Origin: a virus
Strand: one strand, 5' to 3'
Length of the DNA stretch: 20,951 nucleotides
Virus record (IMG/VR): IMGVR_UViG_3300035665_000281
Location: 1-20,951 of that record
The translations under genes and the position numbers were made by a program. Each line of letters begins with the position of its first letter. Position 1 is the first letter of the stretch. The notes beneath the pieces were generated by a model, which saw nothing but the letters and a program-made list of their open reading frames with translations, made no database searches and was not told the origin of the DNA. This document shows, in pieces, positions 1 to 7,448 of this stretch.

Positions 1-4
1 CCTC

Positions 5-44
5 TTGCCCTAATTTGCCGTGGAAACCAGGCAAAAGCGGGCAA
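5..44. promoter_or_regulatory. Symmetric TTGCC/GGCAA array upstream of the terminase genes
   Basis: Two TTGCC blocks (5-9 and 15-19) are followed by two GGCAA blocks (30-34 and 40-44). The array is perfectly symmetric about position 24.5, with each like pair one helical turn (10 bp) apart. The match extends to six pairs on each arm (5-10 with 39-44, and 14-19 with 30-35). It sits just upstream of the small terminase gene. It could be a repressor or activator operator, a terminase recognition (pac or cos-type) site, or a hairpin ending an upstream transcript. No T-run follows, so a standard intrinsic terminator is less likely. The symmetry is seen directly; the role is inference. Confidence 0.4.
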
Positions 45-74
45 AAGTAACCGCCGCCGACGCCTCAAACCGAC

Positions 75-617
75 ATGCCGCGACCTCGCATCCTCAGCGA
101 CGAGCAGGAGCGCGAGGCATGCGCACGAGTGCACGCAGGTGTGCCAGTGGCACAAGTCGCGCGGCACATCGGGGTCAGCCGTCAGATGCTTGAGGCGGCC
201 ATCAAGCGCAGAGGCGGAGCAGCTGCCGGCGCAGGGCGCCTGATCGGCGCGGCATCGCCCGACACCGGCGCAGCACCCTCGCCGAGCCCAGCGGGTTCGC
301 TTGGCCAGCCGCTCGACGCGTTCGAGGCGGCGCAGATCCTGGTGTTCGAGTCCGCCGTTGCGCGGCTCCAGGCCGGCGAACTGACGCCCGACCAACTGGC
401 GAAGCTCGGCAAGACGATCAACGACACGGCCAAAGCGGTGCGCCTGCACCGCGCGCAGAGCCGCATCGCGGTCGCGACCTCCGACGAGGTGACGGCGAGC
501 GCTGAGCGGGTCCGTGAGCGGCTCGAGCGCATGCTGGCGGGTCCTCGGCTCGCCGAGCCTGCCGCCGACGAATCAGAGCACAGCGAGGAGGTTCCCCGTG
601 GGGCTGTCGCTCGCTGA
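75..617 (+). CDS. Terminase small subunit-like DNA-binding protein
   Basis: This 180-residue protein begins with a helix-turn-helix-like segment at about residues 17-45 (GVPVAQVARHIGVSR region), the kind small terminases use to recognise packaging sites. An Ala/Pro-rich linker follows, then a helical charged region at about residues 80-160 that could mediate oligomerisation. The gene lies directly before the large terminase and overlaps its proposed GTG start by 20 bases, which strongly supports the assignment. An in-frame TAA at 48-50 makes the ATG at 75 the first possible start. No clear Shine-Dalgarno precedes it, unlike most genes downstream. The HTH and position are visible; direct sequence similarity to a named small terminase family was not established. 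It could alternatively be a transcriptional regulator. Confidence 0.65.
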   Translation: MPRPRILSDEQEREACARVHAGVPVAQVARHIGVSRQMLEAAIKRRGGAAAGAGRLIGAASPDTGAAPSPSPAGSLGQPLDAFEAAQILVFESAVARLQAGELTPDQLAKLGKTINDTAKAVRLHRAQSRIAVATSDEVTASAERVRERLERMLAGPRLAEPAADESEHSEEVPRGAVAR

Positions 618-1920
618 GCAAGCCGCGTCGAGGGCGCTGACGCTCTCGCCAGAGGAGCTCTCCGAGCTCGAGCACGACTGGGAGTTCTGGTCGCGGCCCG
701 AGCAGCGGGAGCCTGAAGGCGACTGGCTCACGTGGCTCATTCTCGCCGGGCGCGGGTTCGGCAAGACGCGAGCGGGCGCCGAGGCGGTACGGCGTGCCGT
801 GACCGTCGACGGCTGTCGGCGCGTGGCGCTCGTCGGCGCGACGTCGGCGGACGCGCGAGACGTCATGGTGCTTGGCGAGAGCGGGATCCTGAACGTGTTC
901 CCCGAGCACGAGCGCCCCAAGTACGAAGCTTCGAAGCGCCGCGTCTTGTTCCGCAACGGCGCGATCGCGACCTGCTACTCGGCCGAGGAACCCGACCGAC
1001 TTCGTGGCCCGCAGCACGACTTCGCCTGGTGCGACGAGTTCGCCGCTTGGGGCCGGCTCGAGCAGACGTGGGCGGATCTCCAGATGGGCCTGCGCCTTGG
1101 CGGCAGGCCGCGCACCATCATCACGACGACTCCGCGCCCGCTCGACCTGCTCAAGGAGCTTGTCGAGCAGTCGACCCGCCCGGGCTCGGGTGTAGTCGTC
1201 ACCCGAGGCCGCACCCGCGACAACGCCGCGAACCTACCGCGCAGCTTCATCGACACCATCACCCGCGCCTACGGCTCGACCCGGCTCGGACGGCAGGAGC
1301 TCGACGGCGAGATCCTTGGACCGGCCAGCGGCCTGTTCAAAGCCGAGTGGTTCCGCTACCTGCCCGAGGCACCCGCCGGCGGGCGTTGCGTCGTAGCGGT
1401 CGACCCCGCCATCACGACGCGCAACGACGAGACCGGCATCGTAGTGACCAAGCGGGTTGCCGACCGTGCCTACGTGCTCGAAGACCTCTCTGGCACGCAC
1501 AGCCCAGAGGAGTGGGCGCGCATCGCGGTCGACGCGTGCAGGCGCCACCGAGCGAGCACCATCGTGGCCGAGACCAACCGCGGCGGCGACCTCGTGAGGA
1601 CGACCATCCGCCAGTTCGATCGCGCGGTACCCATCAAGGAGGTACGCGCGAACCGGGGCAAGGACACGCGGGCCGAGCCCGTGGCAGCTCTCTACGAGCA
1701 AGGCCGGGTGTTCCACTGCGGCCAGCTCCGCGCGCTGGAGAAGCAGCTCACCGAATGGGACCCCACGTCGCAGGACGCTCAGCGCCAGCGGCGGCAAGCC
1801 ACCTCGCCCGACCGGCTCGACGCGCTCGTGTGGGGCATCACCGAGCTCGGATTCCATCTCGGCCTCAGCCGGCTCGCGCCGCTGCGTGAGGCGCCCAGCA
1901 TCACTCACGACACGCACTAA
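598..1920 (+). CDS. Terminase large subunit (packaging ATPase and nuclease)
   Basis: This is the motor that pumps DNA into the procapsid through the portal and cuts the concatemer. With the GTG start at 598 it has 440 residues, a normal length. The GTG has a GAGGAGG Shine-Dalgarno at 585-591 with good spacing; upstream ATG 514 has no such support and would overlap the previous gene by about 100 bases. The ATPase domain shows Walker A (GRGFGKT, residues 51-57, Lys56) and Walker B (FAWCDE, Asp146/Glu147), followed by a TTTPRP coupling-type motif. The RNase H-like nuclease begins at VVAVDPA (Asp269), with likely further acidic ligands Glu325 (AETNRGGD) and Asp408 (RLDALVWG). It resembles the COG5323/Terminase_6 group found with Mu-like structural modules. 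The portal gene follows after 3 bases. Confidence 0.95.
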   Translation: MGLSLAEQAASRALTLSPEELSELEHDWEFWSRPEQREPEGDWLTWLILAGRGFGKTRAGAEAVRRAVTVDGCRRVALVGATSADARDVMVLGESGILNVFPEHERPKYEASKRRVLFRNGAIATCYSAEEPDRLRGPQHDFAWCDEFAAWGRLEQTWADLQMGLRLGGRPRTIITTTPRPLDLLKELVEQSTRPGSGVVVTRGRTRDNAANLPRSFIDTITRAYGSTRLGRQELDGEILGPASGLFKAEWFRYLPEAPAGGRCVVAVDPAITTRNDETGIVVTKRVADRAYVLEDLSGTHSPEEWARIAVDACRRHRASTIVAETNRGGDLVRTTIRQFDRAVPIKEVRANRGKDTRAEPVAALYEQGRVFHCGQLRALEKQLTEWDPTSQDAQRQRRQATSPDRLDALVWGITELGFHLGLSRLAPLREAPSITHDTH

Positions 1921-1923
1921 CCC

Positions 1924-3288
1924 ATGGCAGACGGCACGCTGACGGAGACCCCGGCGCTTGTGAGGCCGGGGCGACGTCCGTCCAACGTGTCGATCGCCAG
2001 CGCGTGGCAATCGCCCATTTCGGCAACCATGTGGCGCCCGGCGACGGTGCGCGCTGCGCTCGACGACCTCGAGAGCGGCGTCTTCTACTCCGCCGCCACC
2101 CTGGCCGAGAGCGTTGGGCGAGACTGTGTGGTAGGCGGCGCGCTGGCTGCCCGTGTGCGCGCTCTTGCGAGCCGCTACGCGCTCCCGTTCTCCGTCGTCG
2201 CAGGCATCGGCGACGGCCGACGCCGCGAAGCTATCCGCCGACGAGTCGAAGAGCTCACGTGGACGAGCGTCCCTGAGCGCGTCATCGACCCCGTGCTGCG
2301 AGACGCCGTCATGCTCGGCGCGGCGGTGGGTCGGATCTGGTGGGAGCGCTCCGCGTCTGAGTGGGTGCCGCACATGATGCACCTCGCACCGCACGGCATC
2401 GAGTGGCACGAGTGGTCAGGCACGTGGACGTACACGACCCGCGACGGCCAACGCCTGCAGGTTACTCCGGGCGACGGAACGTGGTTCCTTCACCTGCCGC
2501 ACGGCACGCGCTCATTCATGTCGGGCGCCATCCGCGCAGTGGCCGAGCCCTGGCTGGCGCGACGCTACGCGGCCCGCGACGAGGCACGATGGTGCGAGCG
2601 CCACGGCATGCCCGTCCTAGCGGTGGAAGAGCCTTTCAGCGCGACCGACGACGTCGAGGGCACCGACGGCACGCAGGCCGACCAGGTCTACAGCGGGCTG
2701 CGCAACGGCATGGGCAGCGGCGCGGTCATCCGACTCCCGCAGCCGCAGAGCAAAGACGAAAACGGCTGGCGCGCGCAGTGGCTCGAGCTCCAAGGCCGCT
2801 CGTTCGACGGCATGCAGCAGAGCATGGCCCGGTGCGCCCGCGACATCGAGACGCGGCTACTGGGCAGAGCACAGGACGGCGGCGCCAAAGGCGGTGACGG
2901 CGAGCTGGCCAGCGAGGTGCACCGCAACGAGTACCTCAGCAGCGACGCCGAGTCGCTCACCACGACGATCCGAGATCAGGTGTGGCGCCCGTTCGTGGCC
3001 TACAACTACGGCGCCGAGCTCGACCTTGCACCGTGGGGCCGTTGGGATACGCGCCCAGCGCCCGACATGGAGCGACGAGCCCGCGTACTCAAGACGCTTG
3101 GCGAGTCGCTGCCGCTGCTCGTCGCGGTCGGCATCGACGTTGCGCCGGTGCTCGAAGAGTTCGGGCTCCAAGCGCCGGACGGCGTCGAGGCGCCCGAGCC
3201 TGCTCCTGTTCCTGCTGCTGCGCCGGATGCGCCCGCGCCCGCTGACGCCGAGGAGCCCGACGAGACCGAAGACAACGGAGACGACTAG
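1924..3288 (+). CDS. Portal protein, DUF935 / Mu gp29-like
   Basis: Portal proteins form the dodecameric ring at one capsid vertex through which DNA enters and leaves, and they anchor the connector and tail. This 454-residue protein has the N-terminal pattern of the DUF935 (Mu gp29) family: a short lead, a helical segment ending in ESVGRD, then GGALAARVRALAS. A conserved-looking central region includes EWHEWSG and the WRPFVAYNYG segment near residues 350-365. The last 35 or so residues are Pro/Ala-rich and then acidic (ending EDNGDD), probably disordered. The gene lies right after terminase and directly abuts the protease gene (stop 3286-3288, next ATG 3289). No gp30/gpF-type minor head gene lies in between, which is unusual for this family. 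Confidence 0.87.
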   Translation: MADGTLTETPALVRPGRRPSNVSIASAWQSPISATMWRPATVRAALDDLESGVFYSAATLAESVGRDCVVGGALAARVRALASRYALPFSVVAGIGDGRRREAIRRRVEELTWTSVPERVIDPVLRDAVMLGAAVGRIWWERSASEWVPHMMHLAPHGIEWHEWSGTWTYTTRDGQRLQVTPGDGTWFLHLPHGTRSFMSGAIRAVAEPWLARRYAARDEARWCERHGMPVLAVEEPFSATDDVEGTDGTQADQVYSGLRNGMGSGAVIRLPQPQSKDENGWRAQWLELQGRSFDGMQQSMARCARDIETRLLGRAQDGGAKGGDGELASEVHRNEYLSSDAESLTTTIRDQVWRPFVAYNYGAELDLAPWGRWDTRPAPDMERRARVLKTLGESLPLLVAVGIDVAPVLEEFGLQAPDGVEAPEPAPVPAAAPDAPAPADAEEPDETEDNGDD

Positions 3289-4302
3289 ATGGAAATCAAG
3301 CGCGCGCAATTCTCGACGTCGTCGCTCGACGTGGAGACCCGCTCCTTTGACGTGGTGGCCAGCACCGAGTCGATCGATTCGCACGGCGACATCGTCAAGC
3401 AGAGTTGGAGACTGGAGCGCTACGAGGCCAACCCCGTGGTCCTGCTCGGGCACGGCGGGCTCCCAATCGGCAAGGGCTCGAATGTACGCGTCGAGGATGG
3501 CGCGCTCAAGATGCGCGTCACGCTCGTCAGCGAGAAGGCCAACCCGCAAGCAGAGCAGGTGCTCCAACTCATGCGGGAGGACGCGCTTAAGGCGGTTTCG
3601 GTCGGGTTCCGACCGGGGCGGCGCAGCACGGAGAAACGCGACGGCCGAGAAGTTCGAGTGCTCGACGACAACGAGTTGCTCGAGGTCTCGGTGGTGGCGA
3701 TCGGGTCCAACCCCGACGCCCAAGCAAAGGACCACGCCCGGCACGGTGCCGGCGCTTTGGAGGCACAGAACATGAACGACATCACCAAGGCGCTCGGGCT
3801 CCAGACCGGGGCAAGCGCAGAGGACGTGACTGCGGCATTCGGCGCGGTCGAGAAGGAGATCCTGGAGGCCACGGGCGCGCGCAAGCTCGCCGAGGTGGCG
3901 GCCAAGGTCGACGCGCTGCGGGTCGAGCGCGATGCGCTCAAGGCCGCGGCGACGGAGCTCGAGGCGGTCAAGGCCAAGCTCGCCGAGGAGGCCAAGGCGG
4001 CAGCGGCGGCCAAGCTCCAGGCGACGCTCGACGACGCCGTCAAGGCGGGTCGGGTGACTCCGGCTCGTCGCGAGGAGCTGGCTCAGAAGGCCGCCAAGCA
4101 CGGCCAGGAGTGGCTCGAGGAGCTTATCGCGCAGCTGCCCGTTCAGGGCGGTAGCGAGAGCGAGGCCAGGAGCCTTGCAGGCCCTGACACGTCGGCGGGC
4201 GCTGCGGCTCGCGTCGTGACTGACGAGCTCCGCGCGGAGCTGAAGCGCTTCGGGCTCACCGAGGCCGACTACGTCGCGGTGAACGCGAAGAAGGAGATCT
4301 GA
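3289..4302 (+). CDS. HK97-like prohead protease with C-terminal scaffold domain
   Basis: The protein matures the procapsid by cleaving scaffold and shell proteins. The first roughly 150 residues match the HK97-type prohead serine protease fold. They show the IDSHGDIV motif, the catalytic-type His55 in LLGHGG, Ser104 in AVSVGF, and Glu132 in ELLEVSVV as the probable third member of the triad. From about residue 160 the protein becomes an Ala/Lys/Glu-rich predicted coiled coil (about 185-260), typical of scaffolding proteins, and ends in a short conserved-looking tail. Total length is 337 residues. This protease-plus-scaffold layout matches Mu gene I/Z and lambda C/Nu3, in which the scaffold is also made separately from an internal start. 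Such a start is present here (see 3772-4302). The ATG directly follows the portal stop. Confidence 0.9.
   Translation: MEIKRAQFSTSSLDVETRSFDVVASTESIDSHGDIVKQSWRLERYEANPVVLLGHGGLPIGKGSNVRVEDGALKMRVTLVSEKANPQAEQVLQLMREDALKAVSVGFRPGRRSTEKRDGREVRVLDDNELLEVSVVAIGSNPDAQAKDHARHGAGALEAQNMNDITKALGLQTGASAEDVTAAFGAVEKEILEATGARKLAEVAAKVDALRVERDALKAAATELEAVKAKLAEEAKAAAAAKLQATLDDAVKAGRVTPARREELAQKAAKHGQEWLEELIAQLPVQGGSESEARSLAGPDTSAGAAARVVTDELRAELKRFGLTEADYVAVNAKKEI
3759..3774 (+). promoter_or_regulatory. Internal ribosome binding site and start for a nested scaffold
   Basis: GGAGG at 3759-3763 is followed by eight bases and then ATG at 3772, in frame with the protease gene. The position falls exactly where the protease domain ends and the helical scaffold region begins. 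Signal and frame are seen directly; use as a start site is inferred by analogy with lambda Nu3 and Mu Z. Confidence 0.6.
3772..4302 (+). CDS. Nested in-frame capsid scaffold protein (probable)
   Basis: Initiation at the internal ATG would give a 176-residue protein identical to the C-terminal part of the protease. It starts MNDITKALGL, contains a long charged Ala/Lys/Glu coiled coil and ends with the same short globular tail. Scaffolds of this kind guide shell assembly and are then degraded by the protease from the longer product. The evidence is the well-placed GGAGG, the in-frame ATG at the domain boundary, and the known nested arrangement in lambda (C/Nu3) and Mu (I/Z). It has not been shown that both products are made here; the ATG could be an ordinary internal methionine. 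Confidence 0.55.
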   Translation: MNDITKALGLQTGASAEDVTAAFGAVEKEILEATGARKLAEVAAKVDALRVERDALKAAATELEAVKAKLAEEAKAAAAAKLQATLDDAVKAGRVTPARREELAQKAAKHGQEWLEELIAQLPVQGGSESEARSLAGPDTSAGAAARVVTDELRAELKRFGLTEADYVAVNAKKEI

Positions 4303-4303
4303 C

Positions 4304-4741
4304 ATGACTGCACTCGCACAGGATAAGGCCCGGCTTCGGGTTGGGGACGCCGTCAGCGTCGCCGACTTTGCGGTGGCCGCAAACACGGACATCTTCGCCG
4401 GCGCTCTCGTGTCGGTCGTGGGCTCCACCGGACTGGCCATCAACGCCGCCACCGCAACGACGCACCTCGTGCTCGGCGTGGCTACCTTTCGCTGCGACAA
4501 CAACCCCGGCGCCGCCAGCGAGCGACGCGTGCAGGTCGAGACCGGCGTCTTCGAGTTCGCCAACAGCACGGCCGGCGACGCCATCACGGTGGCCAACGTC
4601 GGTCAGTCCTGCTTCGTGGTCGACAACGACCAGGTAGCGCTCACCAACGGCGGCTCCACGCGGAGCAGGGCCGGAATCATCGTCGGTGTCACGTCCACCG
4701 GCGTCCTCGTGCGTGTCGGCTTCGACATGCTCAACCCGTGA
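4304..4741 (+). CDS. Head decoration / capsid cement-like protein
   Basis: This 145-residue protein is rich in small residues, Val and Thr, and is predicted to be mostly beta. It has the repeated short hydrophobic stretches typical of DUF2190-like capsid cement or decoration proteins (for example a VLGVATF segment near residue 55 and AGIIVGVTSTGVLVRV near the C-terminus). Such proteins bind the outside of the expanded shell and stabilise it. Its place between protease-scaffold and major capsid is where Mu-like and lambda-like phages keep this gene. The ATG at 4304 follows an AAGGAG site at 4291-4296 and starts one base after the protease stop. No catalytic motif or signal peptide is visible. 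The family call rests on composition and position, so another small head protein is possible. Confidence 0.6.
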   Translation: MTALAQDKARLRVGDAVSVADFAVAANTDIFAGALVSVVGSTGLAINAATATTHLVLGVATFRCDNNPGAASERRVQVETGVFEFANSTAGDAITVANVGQSCFVVDNDQVALTNGGSTRSRAGIIVGVTSTGVLVRVGFDMLNP

Positions 4742-4766
4742 CGTGACTACCTACTAGGAGACCACC

Positions 4767-5681
4767 ATGGCAGGCATTCAGCGACCGGCAGCGCTCGAGG
4801 CGCTCAATACCCTTCTCTTGAAGTCCTTTCAGGAGGGCATGAATCAGGAGCCTTTCGGCGAGGCCGAGGGGCTCATCACGCGCGTGCCGAGCACGTCCGA
4901 GTTCAACACCTACGGGTGGATGGCGAACATCGGCGGCATGCGCGAGTGGATCGGCTCGCGGCTCTTCGATGGCATCAAGGAGCGCAGCTTTCAGATCTAC
5001 AACAAGCACTATGAGAAGTCTCTCGCGGTCAACATGGACCGACTCGAGGACGGCCAGATCGCCGACGCCTCGATGGCCATGCAGCAGCTTGCGGCTCAGG
5101 CTGCCTTTCTCTCCGAGGATCTGCTCGTGCAGCTACTGGAGAACGGGCAGTCGACCCTCTGCTACGACGGGCAGAACTTCTTCGACACCGACCACCCGAC
5201 GGACATCGACGCGGTGACTGGCACGCAGCGGAACTACCACGCCAGCGGCCTCGCTCTCGACGCGACCAACCTCAACACGGTTCTGACCGCGATGATGGGT
5301 TACCGCGGCGAGAACGGGCGGCCCATGCGCGTGGTGCCCAACCTGCTCATCGTTCCCCCGGCGCTGTACAAGACCGCTGTCGACCTCGTCGAGGTCAAGA
5401 CGGTGACCAACGGCGGAGAGAACAGCTTCGAGTCGAAGTACAACCTGCGCGTGGTCGTGCTCAAGCGCGCTGCCTCGGCGACTCGCTGGTGGGTAGCGGA
5501 CACGCAGAGCCCCGGCCCGAAGCCGGCGATCCTGCAGGTGCGCAAGGCGCCGACGTTCGTCGCCAAGACGGCGCCGAGCGACGAGGCCATGTTCTTGCAC
5601 AACGAGGCGCAGTTCGGCGTCGACGCCCGCATGGGCCTCGGGCCTGGCCTCTGGCAGCGCATCTACTCGGCGAGCGCCTGA
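4767..5681 (+). CDS. Major capsid protein, Mu gpT-like
   Basis: This 304-residue protein is the shell subunit. Its sequence has the character of the Mu major head subunit gpT family: an N-terminal LNTLLLKSFQEG helix, an STSEFNTYGW segment near residue 47, a SFQIYNKHYEKSLAVNMDRL stretch near 88-107 and YDGQNFFDTDHP near 143-154. A later VPNLLIVPPALYKTA segment fits the HK97-type P-domain of that family. The length agrees with gpT (about 300 residues). An AGGAG site at 4755-4759 precedes the ATG. The gene follows the decoration-like gene and precedes connector genes, as expected. No N-terminal cleavage site can be assigned by eye. Confidence 0.93.
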   Translation: MAGIQRPAALEALNTLLLKSFQEGMNQEPFGEAEGLITRVPSTSEFNTYGWMANIGGMREWIGSRLFDGIKERSFQIYNKHYEKSLAVNMDRLEDGQIADASMAMQQLAAQAAFLSEDLLVQLLENGQSTLCYDGQNFFDTDHPTDIDAVTGTQRNYHASGLALDATNLNTVLTAMMGYRGENGRPMRVVPNLLIVPPALYKTAVDLVEVKTVTNGGENSFESKYNLRVVVLKRAASATRWWVADTQSPGPKPAILQVRKAPTFVAKTAPSDEAMFLHNEAQFGVDARMGLGPGLWQRIYSASA

Positions 5682-5701
5682 CGAAGGGCAAGGAGGGGTA
5701 C

Positions 5702-6064
5702 ATGGCCATCATCAAGCGCGTCCGGTGCATGCCGGGCGCTGGCAAGTTCTTTCGCGGCGGGCACGGGTTCGACGAGGCTGGCCGCGTCGTCGAGCTCTCC
5801 CCGGCGCTCTACGAGCTGCTGCGGACGGAGAAGCGCCTGGCGCTCGACGACGTCGGCGCAGAGGAGAAGCCAGTGGCAGTGCTCGACATCGTCGACAACT
5901 GCCCGGCGTACGACCACGCCTGGAACGCCTCGCGTCACGCGCGGCTTGAGGTCGAGCGGCTCAAGCGCGAGAACGCAGCGATCCAAGCTGAGCTCGAGCT
6001 CGCGGCGCTCGCCGAAGAGAACAAGAAGCTCAAGGCCGCCAAGGCCTCCAAGGCGAAGCCTTGA
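5702..6064 (+). CDS. Small protein after the capsid gene, C-terminal coiled coil
   Basis: I do not recognise the family of this 120-residue protein. The ATG at 5702 has a strong AGGAGG at 5691-5696 and is preferred over a longer frame running back into the capsid gene. The first 60 residues are mixed and probably globular; residues about 75-118 form a strongly charged heptad-like helix ending in a Lys/Ala-rich tail (KAAKASKAKP). In Mu-like modules a small protein of variable sequence often sits between the capsid gene and the DUF1320 connector (the Mu gp35 region). A role at the head-tail connection, or as a capsid accessory protein, is therefore plausible but inferred from position only. Its stop overlaps the TTG start of the next gene. 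Confidence 0.7.
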   Translation: MAIIKRVRCMPGAGKFFRGGHGFDEAGRVVELSPALYELLRTEKRLALDDVGAEEKPVAVLDIVDNCPAYDHAWNASRHARLEVERLKRENAAIQAELELAALAEENKKLKAAKASKAKP

Positions 6065-6474
6065 GCCAGTACGCGACCGTGGACGACCTCGCAGCGTTCG
6101 GCCTCCAGGCCAGTGCTACGACCGGGCTGGATACGGACGCGCTCGAGGCTCAGCTGTCGGCGGCGAGCGCGCTGGCCGACTCCTACCTGTCGAGTAGGGG
6201 CTACGCGCTCCCACTTACCACGTGGGACGTCGACCTGCGCAACGCCGTCTGCCAGATCGCAGCTTGGCAGATCGTGGTCCACCACCGCGGGGTGAACCCC
6301 AGCAACCCGGCGCACGCCGCGCTCATGAAGAGCCGCGACGACGCCGAGGCATGGCTCCGACGAGTCGCAGCTGGACAGGCCAACCTCGTCGGCGTCAGCA
6401 CGCAGCTACCCCGGGCACGGCAAGGCGTAGCCGAGGTCTACCTTCCCACGTCGGACGGATCGCGAGGCTGGTAG
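6061..6474 (+). CDS. Head-tail connector, DUF1320 / Mu gp36-like
   Basis: This 137-residue protein resembles the DUF1320 family (Mu gp36), connector components just below the portal. Features typical of the family are the short N-terminal YATVDDLAAFG segment, LSAASALADSYLSSRGYALPL, and the helix around NAVCQIAAWQIVVHHRG followed by an AEAWLRRVAAGQ segment. The start is a TTG at 6061 that shares TTGA with the previous stop, so translation is probably coupled. No independent Shine-Dalgarno is obvious. It is followed directly by the gpG-like gene, preserving Mu order. Confidence 0.8.
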   Translation: MSQYATVDDLAAFGLQASATTGLDTDALEAQLSAASALADSYLSSRGYALPLTTWDVDLRNAVCQIAAWQIVVHHRGVNPSNPAHAALMKSRDDAEAWLRRVAAGQANLVGVSTQLPRARQGVAEVYLPTSDGSRGW

Positions 6475-6876
6475 GTGGCACTCGTCGGCGACTTCGACCA
6501 GCTTCGTCGGCTGGTCGCGGACGCTCGTGCCGTCTCGCGGGGCGTGCCTACGCGCGCGCATCGCGCGGCTGCTGCTGAGGTCTCTCAGCGCTACGTATCG
6601 GGCTACACGCAGCAGCAGGACCCGTGGGGCGTGCCCTGGCGCACGACGCGGGCAGGCAAGAGCCCCGTCCTGCGCACGACGGGCGCCATGATGGGCGCGC
6701 TCATCTCAGTGACGTCGAGCAGCGTCAAAGTGCGCCCGCCGAGGTATTGGGTCTACCACCAGATCGGGGCCAACAACATGGAGCGGAGGGCGGTCCTGCC
6801 GTTCGAAGCCGGCTCCAACTGGGATCGGCCCATTCTCGACGCGGTCGAACGCGCCGTGCTGGGTAGGCTCCTGTGA
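6475..6876 (+). CDS. Tail completion / virion morphogenesis protein, Mu gpG-like
   Basis: This 133-residue protein starts at a GTG immediately after the stop of the previous gene. It shows the pattern of the phage virion morphogenesis (gpS/gpG) family: a central DPWGVPWRTTRAG stretch near residues 44-56, LRTTGAMMGAL, then RYWVYHQIGANNMERRAVLP, which corresponds to the family's 'hQ.G....PaRpfLp' signature. These proteins act when the tail is finished and joined to the head. Context agrees: DUF1320 lies before it and a tail terminator-like gene after it, overlapping by GTGA at 6873-6876. No membrane segment or enzyme motif is seen. Confidence 0.78.
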   Translation: MALVGDFDQLRRLVADARAVSRGVPTRAHRAAAAEVSQRYVSGYTQQQDPWGVPWRTTRAGKSPVLRTTGAMMGALISVTSSSVKVRPPRYWVYHQIGANNMERRAVLPFEAGSNWDRPILDAVERAVLGRLL

Positions 6877-7448
6877 CCTGGGAGTACTGCCTCAGTGCGC
6901 TGCAGCGCGAGGTCGCGACGCTCATGGATGCGAGCGGCCTGCCCAGCGTGGCAGCCGTGCCGCATCTGGTCGGAGCCCGCTGGCTCGTGACCAACGACCG
7001 CCCGCCGTACTACGTCTGGGTCCCCGTGCGCGTGCGCGGTTCTCAGCCGACGGTGGTGCGCCAGGTGGAGGAGCACCGCACGCTCATCGCCGGGCGCCAT
7101 CAGGTCGACGTCTACTGTGCAGGGCTCACGCTCGACCAGGCCAGCGCGCTCGCGCAGAACCTCGTCAAGGCGGCGCAGCTCGCCGGGACCATCGACATCG
7201 CCATGGAGAACGCGCGGTGGCTCGACGCCGGCGCCGCGTTCAACCAAGACGGAGAGACGCTCATCGTAGAGCTCGAGCTCAGCGCGCCGTTCATCGACGC
7301 GTGGGTGGACGTCTCGACGCTGGCGGACCCCGTCGTCACGACGGTGGACCCGACAGGCATGGTCGCTGAGCTGTACAGCAGCGACACAGGAACCACGGAC
7401 GACGAGCTGCTGCTGGTCGTCGACTACGAGGAGCCACCACCGCCATGA
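6873..7448 (+). CDS. Tail terminator / head-tail joining-like protein (Mu gp37 position)
   Basis: This 191-residue protein starts with GTG overlapping the previous stop. Its first 150 residues look like the compact alpha/beta fold of tail terminator proteins: an initial helix, a long middle section with VWVPVRVRGS, and VEEHRTLIAGRHQVDVYCAG followed by a helix and a beta strand (ETLIVELELSAPF). The last 40 or so residues form an acidic extension ending in a Pro-rich tail (YEEPPPP). Terminators cap the tail tube and receive the head. The call rests on gene order between gpG-like and sheath genes and on general fold appearance rather than a diagnostic motif. Confidence 0.6.
   Translation: MTWEYCLSALQREVATLMDASGLPSVAAVPHLVGARWLVTNDRPPYYVWVPVRVRGSQPTVVRQVEEHRTLIAGRHQVDVYCAGLTLDQASALAQNLVKAAQLAGTIDIAMENARWLDAGAAFNQDGETLIVELELSAPFIDAWVDVSTLADPVVTTVDPTGMVAELYSSDTGTTDDELLLVVDYEEPPPP

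Noticed and set aside
30-47. GGCAAAAG direct repeats as a short tandem repeat or attachment core
   Set aside because: There are only two copies, and they are better explained as half of the symmetric TTGCC/GGCAA array; no integrase or tRNA end is present.
732-1889. 385-residue plus-strand frame inside the large terminase
   Set aside because: Arg/Ala/His-rich out-of-frame reading with no recognisable domain; the terminase frame has Walker and nuclease motifs.
1234-2409. 391-residue minus-strand frame over terminase and portal
   Set aside because: Antisense shadow of two well supported genes; composition is typical of GC-driven open frames.
2857-4596. 579-residue open frame on the minus strand
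   Set aside because: It lies antisense to the portal, protease and decoration genes, whose products are recognisable. Long antisense frames are common in very high-GC DNA; the translation is Arg/Leu/His-rich with no motif.
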